Position numbers and translations under genes: made by a program
Shown: positions 8,694 through 17,718 of the stretch, in pieces
How the letters are laid out: every line of letters begins with the position of its first letter
How positions within the stretch are numbered: the first letter of the stretch is position 1
Origin: Undibacterium parvum
Lineage (GTDB): Bacteria; Pseudomonadota; Gammaproteobacteria; Burkholderiales; Burkholderiaceae_D
Assembly (NCBI RefSeq): GCF_003955735.1
Contig: NZ_CP034464.1
Coordinates: forward strand, 3,968,001-4,032,000
Reading direction: 5' to 3'
DNA: 64,000 nucleotides
Notes under the pieces: generated by a model
Seen by the model: only the letters and a program-made list of their open reading frames with translations
What the model was told of the DNA's origin: nothing
Databases searched by the model: none

Positions 8694-9067
8694 GCGGCTT
8701 CCATAATTAAGGCGAGCGCTACTTTGCGGCCTTCGGCCATCAAAATGTTATAGGTGCGGCAGGCCGCCTGGTTATCCATGCACTCGACGCCCTTGTGTTG
8801 CGAGGTCAGCGCCGTAATCAGTTTTGGATGAACGAAGCGTTGTTTATTTCCTGTGCCTAAGATCACGACATCGGGCGCGGTGGCGGCAATTTGTTCGAAG
8901 TGCGCAGCCGTCAATTGCTCGAAATCTGCAACCTCCCAAGGCATGGGTGCAGTTTCGGGAAGCACAATTAAACTGCGCTCGTAGCGTTGCGCATTCAGTT
9001 CTACGCCGCTGGCATCGTAGGCTGTGACGGTTTGGTAGTGCTGGGTATTGGTGGCGTGTAGCTTCAT
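8690..9067 (-). CDS. Mth938-like (DUF498/Xcc1710-like) domain protein
   Basis: A small 125-residue protein of the Mth938/NDUFAF3-like fold. Visible family features are the central ELNAQRYERSLIVLP strand, PDVVILGTGNKQRF (about residues 65-78) and the C-terminal MDNQAACRTYNILMAEGRKVALALI stretch. The biochemical role is not known in bacteria; the eukaryotic relative assists complex I assembly. The start at 9067 (MKLHATN) is preferred because 30 upstream in-frame residues show no family similarity. Its stop overlaps the arnT start, so it heads the arn transcript here, which may be coincidence of an operon boundary or an actual link. Confidence 0.85.
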   Translation of the reverse strand: MKLHATNTQHYQTVTAYDASGVELNAQRYERSLIVLPETAPMPWEVADFEQLTAAHFEQIAATAPDVVILGTGNKQRFVHPKLITALTSQHKGVECMDNQAACRTYNILMAEGRKVALALIMEAA

Positions 9068-9418
9068 AGGGCTATTCTGAGATCTTTCACAAAAAACAGG
9101 ACGCGGACAGCGTATTCGAATTGCGGCATTGTAGCGTTTTTCCTCGAAAGCGAACAAAAATGCCGCTAAAGTTTTGCTATTTTTTATTTGCGCTTGGCCT
9201 CAGTAAATTAGGCTGTGCCATCTAGCTATCTGCCGTGCGTTCCGTAGGAAAGCTTGTGATTGACGGAAATAGCGACTCAAAAGCAAATATTATTAGACAA
9301 TTTCACAAAACGGATTGATAAAAAGGAGAGCATTGGGCAGAATGAGTGTATTCGGCAGTGCAGCATTTTGCGCCTCGCTAGTCCCTCCTTGCTTTTGAAA
9401 TAGTTGAAAGATTGCTCA
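9068..9418. other. Divergent intergenic region with a tiny leader-like ORF
   Basis: This 351-base gap lies between the divergent arn transcript and alaA and should hold promoters for both, though no convincing -35/-10 pair was fixed. At 9342-9398 there is an 18-codon ORF (plus strand, ATG to TGA) preceded by a good AAGGAGAG site at 9323-9330; it ends 20 bases before the proposed alaA start. It could be a leader peptide or a chance ORF. Confidence 0.4.
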
Positions 9419-10648
9419 GTGCGACCTATACAGAAATCCCAAAAACTTGCCAACGTCTGCTACGACATCCGCGGTCCAGTCATGGAAAAAGCCAAGCAGA
9501 TGGAAGACGAAGGCCATAAAATCATCAAACTCAATATCGGTAATTTGGCAGTCTTCAACTTCGGCCCACCCGACGAAATCGTGCAAGATATGATTTTAAA
9601 CATGCACAATTCGGCCGGCTATACCGACTCTAAGGGCATGTTTGCACCGCGCAAATCCATCATGCATTACACCCAGGAGAAGTTCATCCGTGGTGTGACC
9701 ATAGACGATATTTACATCGGCAATGGTGCTTCTGAACTGATCGTGATGGGCATGAACGCTTTACTCAATAACGGCGATGAGGTCTTGGTGCCAGCCCCCG
9801 ATTACCCTTTGTGGACGGCCGCAGTCAGCCTATCGGGCGGTACGCCTGTGCATTATGTCTGCGATGAAAGCGCAGACTGGATGCCCGATATCGAAGATAT
9901 CAAGCGCAAAATCACCCCCAATACCAAGGCCATCGTCGTTATTAATCCGAATAATCCTACCGGGGCTTTGTATCCGGTGGAGATTTTGCAACAGATCGTC
10001 GATGTGGCACGCCAACATCAATTAATCGTGTTCGCGGACGAGATTTACGATAAAACTTTGTATGACGAAGCCACACACACTTCTATCGCTTCATTAGCGG
10101 ACGATGTGTTATTTCTGACACTCAACGGCCTATCGAAAAATTACCGATCCTGCGGCTACCGTGCTGGTTGGATGGTGGTGTCGGGTGAGAAGAAGCATGC
10201 TAAGGATTACATAGAAGGCTTGAACATGCTGGCATCGATGCGGCTGTGTTCAAACGCGCCTGGCCAATTTGCGATTCAGACTGCCTTAGGCGGTCATCAG
10301 AGTATTAATGAGCTGGTTGGACCTGGCGGACGCTTACTTAAGCAGCGTGATCTGGCGCATAAGCTGCTGACGGCGATTCCCGGCGTCACTTGCGTCAAGC
10401 CCAAAGCGGCCTTGTATATGTTTCCAAAGTTAGATCCGAAAATGTATCCGATTGAGGACGATCAGGAATTTATTCATGAATTACTGACCGAGCAAAAGGT
10501 CTTGCTGGTGCAGGGCAGTGGCTTTAACTGGATCAAACCGGATCACTTCCGCGTGGTGTTTTTGCCGAACACCGACGATCTTACTGAAGCTTTCGGCCGG
10601 ATTGCGACTTTTCTCGAGAACTATCGCAAGCGTCACGGCACCAATTAG
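9419..10648 (+). CDS. alaA: Glutamate-pyruvate aminotransferase AlaA/AlaT
   Basis: A class I/II PLP aminotransferase of 409 residues that makes alanine from pyruvate and glutamate. It matches E. coli AlaA closely along its length: IQKSQKLANVCYDIRGPV at the N terminus, NPNNPTGA (about 177-184), FADEIYDK, and the PLP lysine Lys240 in NGLSKNYR. The GTG at 9419 is chosen as the start because the family begins MxPIxKSxKL and a GAAAG site lies upstream at 9406-9410; an in-frame TTG at 9404 would add five residues. In betaproteobacteria this gene typically precedes hom, as here, with a 129-base gap. Confidence 0.93.
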   Translation: MRPIQKSQKLANVCYDIRGPVMEKAKQMEDEGHKIIKLNIGNLAVFNFGPPDEIVQDMILNMHNSAGYTDSKGMFAPRKSIMHYTQEKFIRGVTIDDIYIGNGASELIVMGMNALLNNGDEVLVPAPDYPLWTAAVSLSGGTPVHYVCDESADWMPDIEDIKRKITPNTKAIVVINPNNPTGALYPVEILQQIVDVARQHQLIVFADEIYDKTLYDEATHTSIASLADDVLFLTLNGLSKNYRSCGYRAGWMVVSGEKKHAKDYIEGLNMLASMRLCSNAPGQFAIQTALGGHQSINELVGPGGRLLKQRDLAHKLLTAIPGVTCVKPKAALYMFPKLDPKMYPIEDDQEFIHELLTEQKVLLVQGSGFNWIKPDHFRVVFLPNTDDLTEAFGRIATFLENYRKRHGTN

Positions 10649-10777
10649 TTTTTTTCTATCTATTTGTTATACTCAGGACTTGGGTAAAATCGCTTGGCAG
10701 CACGGCTAAGCGGAAAATTTTGCCTAAGTTTATTACTATCCGTGTATTTATTTTAATCAGCACTTAGCGAAAACAAT

Positions 10778-12088
10778 ATGAAACCCATCAAAGTAGGTCT
10801 GTTAGGTATAGGCACTGTCGGTTCCGGCACATTCAATGTTTTAAAGCGTAATCAGGAAGAGATTATGCGCAGAGCCGGCCGTGCTATTGAAATTACCATG
10901 GTGGCAGACCTCAATGTGGAGCGCGCGCGCGAATTGACCAATGGTGAATGTGAAATCGTCAATGATGCCAATCTGGTCGTGAATCATCCGGATATCGATA
11001 TCGTGATTGAATTGATAGGCGGTTATGGCATCGCCAAAGATTTGGTCTTGAAAGCGATTGCCAACGGTAAGCATGTGGTCACCGCAAATAAGGCGCTGCT
11101 GGCAACCCACGGCAATGAGATTTTTAAGGCCGCGCAAGACAAAGGTGTGATGGTGGCGTTTGAGGCAGCCGTTGCTGGTGGTATTCCTATCATCAAGGCC
11201 TTGCGTGAGGGTTTGACTGCCAACCGTATCGAATGGATCGCTGGCATCATCAATGGCACCACCAATTTCATCTTGTCCGAAATGCGCGACAAGGGCATAG
11301 ATTTCGCCACCGCACTGAAAGACGCGCAGGCACTGGGCTATGCCGAGGCTGATCCTACTTTTGATATCGAAGGGGTGGATGCCGCGCACAAGGCGACGAT
11401 TATGGCTTCGATCGCCTTCGGCATTCCTATGCAGTTTAATAAGGCGCATGTGGAAGGGATCACCAAGCTTGAGGCGATTGATATTCGTTATGCCGAGCAA
11501 TTGGGTTATCGCATCAAGCTGTTGGGAATCACCAAGCGTAGCGATAAGGGCGTGGAGTTGCGCGTCCATCCAACCTTGATACCCGAGAAGCGTCTGATCG
11601 CCAACGTCGAGGGTGCAATGAATGCAGTCTTGGTGCAAGGTGACGCGGTTGGTGCCACTTTGTATTACGGCAAAGGCGCTGGTGCTGAGCCGACGGCTTC
11701 GGCTGTGATCGCAGATCTGGTTGACATCACGCGTTTGGCAACGGCAGATCCTGAGCATCGCGTGCCGCATCTGGCATTCCAGCCCAATTCTTTAAGTGAC
11801 CTGGTAATCTTGCCTATGTCTGAGATTGTCACGAGTTATTACTTGCGTTTGCATGTGGCGGATAAGGCGGGGGTGTTAGCGGATGTGACGAAAATTCTGG
11901 CGGAGTCCTCGATTTCTATCGATGCCATGCTGCAAAAAGAACCGGCAGAGGGCGAGCAACGTACCGATATCGTGATGCTGACGCATCAGACCCAGGAGAA
12001 AAATATACTCGCAGCGATCGCGCAAATCGAAGCGCTGTCTTCGGTATTTGGTAGTGTGACCAAATTGCGATTGGAAGAACTAAGCTAA
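10778..12088 (+). CDS. hom: Homoserine dehydrogenase
   Basis: A 436-residue NAD(P)-dependent enzyme that reduces aspartate semialdehyde to homoserine, the branch to threonine and methionine. It shows the N-terminal GLLGIGTVGSGTF nucleotide-binding motif (residues 8-20), the catalytic-domain signature around GIINGTTNFILSEM and ALGYAEADPTFDIEGVDAAHK, and a C-terminal ACT domain from about residue 350 (YYLRLHVADKAGVLADVTKIL). The ACT domain suggests threonine feedback control. It follows alaA and ends in a 12-bp inverted repeat and a strong terminator. No thrC or thrB follows. Confidence 0.96.
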   Translation: MKPIKVGLLGIGTVGSGTFNVLKRNQEEIMRRAGRAIEITMVADLNVERARELTNGECEIVNDANLVVNHPDIDIVIELIGGYGIAKDLVLKAIANGKHVVTANKALLATHGNEIFKAAQDKGVMVAFEAAVAGGIPIIKALREGLTANRIEWIAGIINGTTNFILSEMRDKGIDFATALKDAQALGYAEADPTFDIEGVDAAHKATIMASIAFGIPMQFNKAHVEGITKLEAIDIRYAEQLGYRIKLLGITKRSDKGVELRVHPTLIPEKRLIANVEGAMNAVLVQGDAVGATLYYGKGAGAEPTASAVIADLVDITRLATADPEHRVPHLAFQPNSLSDLVILPMSEIVTSYYLRLHVADKAGVLADVTKILAESSISIDAMLQKEPAEGEQRTDIVMLTHQTQEKNILAAIAQIEALSSVFGSVTKLRLEELS

Positions 12089-12114
12089 ATCGCTTATTAA
12101 GCTAAGCGATTTAG
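12085..12114 (+). repeat. 12-bp perfect inverted repeat spanning the hom stop codon
   Basis: CTAAATCGCTTA (12085-12096) and TAAGCGATTTAG (12103-12114) are perfect complements with a 6-base loop. There is no U-run directly after it; it stands just before the real terminator and may protect the 3' end of the hom transcript. Confidence 0.6.
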
Positions 12115-12144
12115 CTAGATTCAAAATAGAATCAAAATAGATTC

Positions 12145-12182
12145 AAAAAACGAGCGGCCTTAAAAAGCCGCTCGTTTTTTTT
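12145..12182. terminator. Bidirectional intrinsic terminator between hom and the NRDE gene
   Basis: An A-run (12145-12150), the stem CGAGCGGC / GCCGCTCG (12151-12158 and 12167-12174) and a T-run of eight (12175-12182) form an intrinsic terminator on both strands. It separates the convergent hom gene and the gene ending at 12193. Confidence 0.92.
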
Positions 12183-12192
12183 GCGTTAAATT

Positions 12193-12939
12193 TTAGCGTA
12201 GAAATTTTTCTATCAACTGGGCTGGCTGCTCTGCATGCATTTTTACCAGAGTAGAAACGCGGGTGCCGTAGTTGGGCGACTCTATGCAGGCCGCAGACAG
12301 CAGGCGCTCCATTGCTAAGCTAATGCCGGTATCGGGCAGGCGGCAATCGGGGGCGGGTGTGGTATTCGATAGCATCTCAAAATACGCTTGATCTGGCGCT
12401 TGCTGGCAAATCAGGCTGGCAAATTCAGCCTTGGTTTTCACTACTTTAGACCAGGGTGTATCCAAAGAGGCGTTGGATAGGCCGTAAATTCCGGCTGCCA
12501 GCGGCTGACCGTTACGCACATCGTCCTGATTGCGATTCGAAAACCAGATTAAGTCATCTTGATCCGCCAGCAGCAAATTGAAGCCATTATAGAGATGTGC
12601 CTGGGGCCGAATTGTATCTACATAGGCACGTGCCGATAAATTGCCGCCAAGATAGTTGGCCACCAGTTCACCACGGCTAGCCGCCTCGGCACGGGTCTCA
12701 GAGGGTGCCCGGATATTTGTGATCGCGGCAAATTTGCGCTGACTCGTATCGCTGGAGTTGCCATTTGTCAGCCCCATCCAGGTGCCGCCGGATCGCAAAT
12801 CGCGCCCGGCAAAAATCTGTGGGGAATTTTCCCAGACCGCGGCAGCGGCAGATGGTCGCTCGTAATACTCATCACGATTGCTCGCTGCGATGAGGGGCGT
12901 GGCGGGGATGAGCTTCCAGGCAAAAACGATCAGACACAT
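12193..12939 (-). CDS. NRDE (TANGO2-like) family protein
   Basis: A 248-residue protein with the family's N-terminal signature MCLIVFAW...ASNRDEYYERP, where NRDE gives the family its name and Cys2 is the likely N-terminal residue after Met removal. Further family features are GGTWMGL and a mid-region LLLADQDDLIWFSN. The function of bacterial members is not established; NTN-hydrolase-like folding has been proposed from the Cys2. The start overlaps the end of the DUF4936 gene by ten bases, so the two are expressed together. It ends at a shared terminator with hom. Confidence 0.9.
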   Translation of the reverse strand: MCLIVFAWKLIPATPLIAASNRDEYYERPSAAAAVWENSPQIFAGRDLRSGGTWMGLTNGNSSDTSQRKFAAITNIRAPSETRAEAASRGELVANYLGGNLSARAYVDTIRPQAHLYNGFNLLLADQDDLIWFSNRNQDDVRNGQPLAAGIYGLSNASLDTPWSKVVKTKAEFASLICQQAPDQAYFEMLSNTTPAPDCRLPDTGISLAMERLLSAACIESPNYGTRVSTLVKMHAEQPAQLIEKFLR

Positions 12940-13217
12940 AGTTGGGCATCTTCAAAATATTCAGCATGGCGTTCACCTTGCAGCAAGGCTTGCAGCGGGT
13001 TTGCGTGCAGCAAGGGCGCCAGTTGCCCATGAAAATCGGCAGGGATGTCGCGGTAGACTTCCATCCAAGTTAAGCAGTCGTCAGTAATTTCCGGGCGACG
13101 TTGTAAGCGCATCTTTAGCCCTAGTGTCGTGAAAAGCTTATTTTGCAGTAGTGCCACTGCAGCGATGACTTGCGCTTCGTGCACTGCGGCAGTTTTGTAG
13201 TAGATGTAGCAATCCAT
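12930..13217 (-). CDS. DUF4936 family protein
   Basis: A 95-residue cytosolic protein with no signal peptide or membrane segment. It begins MDCYIYYKTA and contains RRPEITDDCLTWMEVY, features of the small DUF4936 family largely confined to Burkholderiales. The role is unknown. A GGAGAAG ribosome site lies upstream. The stop overlaps the start of the NRDE gene. The family call is from recognition of the pattern and taxonomic fit, not from a search. Confidence 0.75.
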   Translation of the reverse strand: MDCYIYYKTAAVHEAQVIAAVALLQNKLFTTLGLKMRLQRRPEITDDCLTWMEVYRDIPADFHGQLAPLLHANPLQALLQGERHAEYFEDAQLCV

Positions 13218-13273
13218 GATTCTTGTGTCTTCTCCATACTGCTATTTCGCGCTCTACTTTTTAAGCCAATAAT

Positions 13274-13356
13274 GGGGAGTATCCATTAAATTGTTTTATT
13301 CGCGCAGTAGCAGAGCGGGGTTTTAGGTATTTTTTCTCATACTGAGCGGGAGTATG
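13274..13356. repeat. Dispersed intergenic repeat, copy B
   Basis: It lies in the 164-base gap between ygfZ and the DUF4936 gene. It starts with GGGGAGTAT (13274-13282) and ends with CATACT...AGTATG (13338-13356). The motif ATACTGAGCGGGAGTAT matches 14 of 17 bases of copy A's ATACTGAGGTAGAGTAT. A GCGCA core is present. Assignment to the family is less sure than for copies A and E. Confidence 0.5.
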
Positions 13357-13381
13357 TGTTTAGTCGCTGAGCCTTATCCAA

Positions 13382-14401
13382 CTACTGCGTGATATCAAGC
13401 ATGGAGTAAGGCAGTGGCAGAAAGCGCAAGCGAGCACCATCCGCGCTAGCTAGATGTACCTTGTCCGCCTGTTGATCTGCCACTTTGAGTTCGACCAGGC
13501 AGATGCTGCTGTCTGAGCTTTCTGCTTCGGCATTGACGATCATGCCGCAAGGTTGATCTGGGTCATCTTCTGAAAAAACTTCCATACCCGCCATCACCGC
13601 GCTACTCGGAACGCTGGCGATAGCCATGCGGCGCTTGAGTTTTCCCAGATACTGGCTGCGCGCCACGATTTCTTGGCCCGGGTAGCAGCCTTTCTTGAAA
13701 TTTACACCACCGATCAACTCGAAATTCACCATTTGCGGTACGAACTGCTCTTGGGTTTTATCTATGATGCGGGCAATTCCTGCATGGATGTCGGCACGAC
13801 GCCAGATCGCTGCATCGCTAGCTAGCAGATTTTTTTGCAGGGTCGGCCAGTAGTCGGCCAGTAGCGCTGATTGTATGATCCATAAATAGCGTGCATGTCC
13901 ATAGGCATCGCTGACGCGTATTAAACTACCCGCTTCAGTGTCCACTTTGTCATTCACCGCGCCAGGCAATTGCGGGAACCATTCTTGCAGACTTAGAGTC
14001 GCGGCCGCGCCGCCCAAGCCTAGTGTCGTATATTCAGTACTCACATCGGTCAATTTTGCCTTGGCGCGCATCACAAACATCTGCAAACGTTTTTGGACTG
14101 CGGCTTGTATCGAGGTTGATAGTTGCAGAAAAATACCGGTACTGGTTTTCCAAACAAAAAAACTCGCCAGCATGCGTCCTTTGGGAGTGCACAATGCCGC
14201 GTAGCGTGCCGATGTGTTGCTCAGGTGCTCGATGTCGTTGCTGAGTAAATTGTGCAAATAGCTGGCCGCATCGTCACCGCTCACCTGTATTAAGCCCAAG
14301 TCGGTCAACGCAGTAACAAAGCCCTGTTGGGCAGCGGTACTTTGCAACTCGGGCGTACTGCTGGCGGCTGTCATTTCAAGAAATTGCGGCAAGGTCATCA
14401 T
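13382..14401 (-). CDS. ygfZ: Folate-binding protein YgfZ (Fe-S cluster/tRNA modification factor)
   Basis: A 339-residue member of the GcvT-like YgfZ family, which helps maintain some Fe-S enzymes such as MiaB in a folate-dependent manner. The hallmark motif KGCYPGQEIVARSQYLGKLKRR-like region is present near residue 238, with the conserved Cys. The N terminus has GLIQVSGDDAASYLHNLLSND, as in the family. Two adjacent ATGs (14401 and 14398) are possible starts. It is divergent from mltG, with 151 bases between them, the same pairing seen in many beta- and gammaproteobacteria. Confidence 0.92.
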   Translation of the reverse strand: MMTLPQFLEMTAASSTPELQSTAAQQGFVTALTDLGLIQVSGDDAASYLHNLLSNDIEHLSNTSARYAALCTPKGRMLASFFVWKTSTGIFLQLSTSIQAAVQKRLQMFVMRAKAKLTDVSTEYTTLGLGGAAATLSLQEWFPQLPGAVNDKVDTEAGSLIRVSDAYGHARYLWIIQSALLADYWPTLQKNLLASDAAIWRRADIHAGIARIIDKTQEQFVPQMVNFELIGGVNFKKGCYPGQEIVARSQYLGKLKRRMAIASVPSSAVMAGMEVFSEDDPDQPCGMIVNAEAESSDSSICLVELKVADQQADKVHLASADGARLRFLPLPYSMLDITQ

Positions 14402-14552
14402 GGGTTTACTCTTTATCTTCTCTTTAGGTTAGCTTGGTACTCGCCTGCTAGTTGCATCGCTAGGCCTGGCGATTTTGCAATTAGCCATTTACAACAGGGC
14501 TAAGTTTCGTAGATTATAGTAGGCTCTTAGAAAACACGTTGACCACCACTAC

Positions 14553-15548
14553 ATGAGTTTCATAAAAAAAATAATTTCTTTGCTGTTTATTGCGCTAATC
14601 GCGCTCGCTACTGCATTTGCCTATTGGGCCTTCCAACCGCTGGTGCAGGCCGACAGCGAGTTCAAATCTATCGACTTCAGCATCAAGGCCGGCAGTGCGG
14701 TGCGTAGCGCATCGCGCCAGATGCGCGATAGCGGGGTGCCGATAGAGCCTTTCATGTTTGAAATTTTAGCGCGCGTAAATGGCAAGGCGAATAAATTAAA
14801 AGCGGGCACATTTGAGTTCGAAATTAGCGATACACCTATGATTTTGCTGGTGAAAATTGTCAATGGTGAATTTTCCCATGCCAGTCTTGCGATTATCGAG
14901 GGCTGGAGTTTTCAGCAAATGCGCAATGCCATCGATGCGCATCCAGGAATTAAACATGACAGCCTCAGTCTTAGCGGTAAAGAGTTAATCAAAAAAATCA
15001 ATCCTGATTATCAATCGCCCGAAGGCCTATTTTTCCCTGACACCTATTTGTTTGCCAAAGGGAGTAGTGACTTACTCATTTATCAGCAAGCCCACCAGTC
15101 TATGTTGAAGCATCTCGATGATGCCTGGCAAGCCAAGGCCGCCAATCTGCCGTATAAAACAGCCTATGAAGCACTGATCATGGCGTCCATTATCGAGAAG
15201 GAAACCGGCCGTTCTTCCGAGCGTAGTTTGATTGCCTCTGTGTTTATTAATCGACTCAAGATCGGTATGTTGTTGCAAACCGACCCCACTGTGATCTACG
15301 GCATGGGAGAGAGTTACAAGGGGAAAATCAGGAAAGTCGATTTATTGACCGATACGCCTTACAACACCTATACCCGCGCTGGCTTGCCGCCCACGCCTAT
15401 CGCTTTACCTGGGATAGCCTCCTTGTCGGCGGCCCTGAATCCAGAAAAAAGTGCGGCCTTGTATTTTGTCGCGAGAGGCGATGGCACTAGCCAATTTTCT
15501 GACAATTTAACCGAGCATAATCGCGCTGTGAATAAATATCAGCGTTAA
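14553..15548 (+). CDS. mltG: Endolytic murein transglycosylase MltG
   Basis: A 331-residue inner-membrane lytic transglycosylase that cleaves nascent glycan strands and so sets their length. One N-terminal membrane helix (about residues 5-30) is followed by a LysM-like region and the YceG domain. The catalytic Glu is Glu215 in ASIIEKETG, and the adjoining VFINRLKIGMLLQTDPTVIYG signature is intact. It heads a plus-strand run with tmk, holB and pilZ, the common mltG-tmk-holB order; 118 bases separate it from tmk. Confidence 0.95.
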   Translation: MSFIKKIISLLFIALIALATAFAYWAFQPLVQADSEFKSIDFSIKAGSAVRSASRQMRDSGVPIEPFMFEILARVNGKANKLKAGTFEFEISDTPMILLVKIVNGEFSHASLAIIEGWSFQQMRNAIDAHPGIKHDSLSLSGKELIKKINPDYQSPEGLFFPDTYLFAKGSSDLLIYQQAHQSMLKHLDDAWQAKAANLPYKTAYEALIMASIIEKETGRSSERSLIASVFINRLKIGMLLQTDPTVIYGMGESYKGKIRKVDLLTDTPYNTYTRAGLPPTPIALPGIASLSAALNPEKSAALYFVARGDGTSQFSDNLTEHNRAVNKYQR

Positions 15549-15666
15549 AAAATCCTGCTGAGAGTAATCATGAAGCCGCGCAGATTGCTTAAGTAATTTA
15601 GTAGCGGTGTTTGTCTGATATCAAGGATAATACGCATCATTCATTTTAGAGTTTCTAGCTAGACCT

Positions 15667-16299
15667 ATGCAAAAAGCAGGTAAATTTATTACATTCGAGG
15701 GCATTGATGGTGCTGGTAAGTCTACTCACATCGCCTATGTGGCGCAAGCTTTGCAGCAACGTGGCATCACCGTCATTAGCAGTCGGGAACCGGGCGGTAC
15801 GCCGCTGGGAGAGTCTTTGCGGCAAATTCTCTTGCAAGAAAAAATGCACTTGGAGACTGAGGCCTTATTGATGTTTGCAGTGCGCAGAGAGCATATCGCG
15901 CAAGTGATAGAGCCTGCGTTGCAACGCGGCGATTGGGTGATTTCGGATCGCTTCAGCGATGCCAGTTTTGCTTATCAGGGCGGCGGACGTAAATTGCCAT
16001 TGGCAAAACTTGAAGCCCTGGAACAATGGGTCCATCCACATCTACAACCAGATCTGACCTTGTTGTTTGATGTGCCCTTAGCGGTCGCGCGCGAACGTCT
16101 GGATGCTACCCGCACTCTGGATAAATTTGAGCAGGAGCAGACTGATTTTTTTGCGGGTACGCGCGCCGAGTATTTGCGCAGGGCGGCGCAATTCCCGCAA
16201 CGCTTCCGCATTATCGATTCGAGTCGAGCTATTCCTGAAATCCGCAAAGATCTGGATGGATTGATCGCTGAGTTGTTGGTCGGCGAGCAAGATGAGTAG
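15667..16299 (+). CDS. tmk: Thymidylate kinase
   Basis: A 210-residue kinase that phosphorylates dTMP to dTDP using ATP. Visible motifs are the P-loop [10 protein letters not shown] (about 11-20), the DR(F/Y/H) motif in [16 protein letters not shown] (about 98-113) that binds dTMP, and a short lid region. Length is typical. Its last eight bases overlap the holB start, showing coupled translation. Confidence 0.96.
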   Translation: MQKAGKFITFEGIDGAGKSTHIAYVAQALQQRGITVISSREPGGTPLGESLRQILLQEKMHLETEALLMFAVRREHIAQVIEPALQRGDWVISDRFSDASFAYQGGGRKLPLAKLEALEQWVHPHLQPDLTLLFDVPLAVARERLDATRTLDKFEQEQTDFFAGTRAEYLRRAAQFPQRFRIIDSSRAIPEIRKDLDGLIAELLVGEQDE

Positions 16300-17329
16300 T
16301 TCACTTTTTTCCTGGCATCAGTCGGCCTGGACGCAATTGCAGTCGCTGCGAGAGCGCATGCCGCATGCCATTTTGTTGCATGGTGCTGAAGGTACGGGAA
16401 AAACACTTTTCGCCGAACAATTTGCGCAATCGCTGTTGTGCGAGACGCCTAAGCCGGATGGGCGCGCATGCATGGAGTGCGCCTCGTGTGGCTGGTTTTC
16501 TCAATATAGTCACCCTGACTATCGACGCGTGCGACCTGAACTGCTCGACGAGGAAGAGGGCGCGGCCAGTGAAGCCGATGCTTCCGAATCGGATAAAAAA
16601 ACCGCCAAGGCAAGCAAGGCGCCATCCAAGGAAATCGTCATCAATCAAGTGCGTGCCTTGGCTGATTTTATGAATATTTCTACCCACAGACAAGGGCGAC
16701 GGGTTGTGCTGCTGTACCCTGCGGAAGCTTTGAACGTACCGGCGGCGAATGCCTTACTTAAATCACTGGAAGAGCCAAATGCCAACACCGTGTTTGTTTT
16801 GGTTTCAAATAGTTTAGATAGGCTATTGCCGACTATCTTATCTCGCTGCCACAAATTTCCGCTAGGGATGCCATCACGTGAGCAATCCCTTGCGTGGTTG
16901 GCAACGCAAAAACTCAGTGATGCGGATATGTGGTTGGCGCAGCAAGGTGGCGCCCCGCTGGCGGCGCTAGCGATGGGGCAGTCGGATGTGCGTACCGATT
17001 TAGACGAGTTTTTGCGTCAATTAAGTAAGCCTAGCGTCGAAGCAAGCTTGAAAATCGCGGAGAAAATGCAAAAAATGGATGTCCCGACCACGGTGTCTTG
17101 GTTGCAACGTTGGCTGTACGATATTTTTTCTTATAAACAAAGTAGCATAATCCGGTATTATCCAAGGTATCACAAAGAATTAGCAGCGCTGGCTATGCGC
17201 GTAGATGTTCATGCCTTGTTGGCTGTAGTGGCGTCCGTGAGAGAACGACAGGCGATTGCCAGTCACCCTTTATCTGCTAAATTATTTATAGAAGATATGT
17301 TGTTGGATTATTCTGCACTTTTCCGTTGA
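16292..17329 (+). CDS. holB: DNA polymerase III subunit delta'
   Basis: A 345-residue AAA+ clamp-loader subunit. It shows a P-loop-like HGAEGTGKT (about 29-37) and four cysteines in [17 protein letters not shown] that form the zinc module of clamp loaders. The SRC finger appears as ILSRCHKF (about 186-193). An acidic-lysine-rich insertion (about residues 83-112, [10 protein letters not shown]...KASKAPSKE) lies before the conserved IVINQVRAL segment and looks like a disordered linker; similar inserts occur in betaproteobacterial HolB. It overlaps tmk by eight bases and is followed ten bases later by pilZ. Confidence 0.93.
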   Translation: MSSSLFSWHQSAWTQLQSLRERMPHAILLHGAEGTGKTLFAEQFAQSLLCETPKPDGRACMECASCGWFSQYSHPDYRRVRPELLDEEEGAASEADASESDKKTAKASKAPSKEIVINQVRALADFMNISTHRQGRRVVLLYPAEALNVPAANALLKSLEEPNANTVFVLVSNSLDRLLPTILSRCHKFPLGMPSREQSLAWLATQKLSDADMWLAQQGGAPLAALAMGQSDVRTDLDEFLRQLSKPSVEASLKIAEKMQKMDVPTTVSWLQRWLYDIFSYKQSSIIRYYPRYHKELAALAMRVDVHALLAVVASVRERQAIASHPLSAKLFIEDMLLDYSALFR

Positions 17330-17338
17330 GAGCGTTTT

Positions 17339-17716
17339 ATGGCTGAACTACCTGCTAATTTGAATGTGTCTGCTCCTGCGCGTCCCTCTGTTTTGTCATT
17401 GGCAATCAAGGAAAAGGCAGCCTTATATTCGGCGTACATGCCATTTTTAAAAAATGGGGGCATTTTTGTACCCACGAACAAATCTTATCGCCTCGGCGAA
17501 GAGATTTATCTGATTTTGACTTTGCTCGATGATCCGAGTAAATATCCGATTGCCGGTAAAGTGTCTTGGATTACACCTGCCGGCGCCGGTAACAATAAAT
17601 CTCAAGGGATAGGTGTGCATTTTCCAGATGACGAAAGCGGTACTCGTATCAAGTTACGCGTTGAGGAATTGCTCGGCGCGGCGATACGCTCATCACGCGC
17701 CACGCACACTTTATAA
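17339..17716 (+). CDS. pilZ: PilZ domain protein, type IV pilus PilZ type
   Basis: A 125-residue single-domain PilZ protein. Placement directly after holB is the conserved location of the original pilZ gene required for type IV pilus assembly in Pseudomonas and Neisseria. Visible features are YMPFLKNGGIFVPTNKSYRLGEEIYLILTLLD and GIGVHFPD. The usual c-di-GMP motif pair (RxxxR and D/NxSxxG) is missing, as in canonical PilZ, so it probably does not bind c-di-GMP. The pilus role is inferred from context. Confidence 0.88.
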   Translation: MAELPANLNVSAPARPSVLSLAIKEKAALYSAYMPFLKNGGIFVPTNKSYRLGEEIYLILTLLDDPSKYPIAGKVSWITPAGAGNNKSQGIGVHFPDDESGTRIKLRVEELLGAAIRSSRATHTL

Positions 17717-17718
17717 AT

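Noticed and set aside
10841..11770. A 309-codon minus-strand open frame opposite hom
   Set aside because: It lies wholly within hom, has no family resemblance or ribosome site, and is explained by the codon bias of the real gene.
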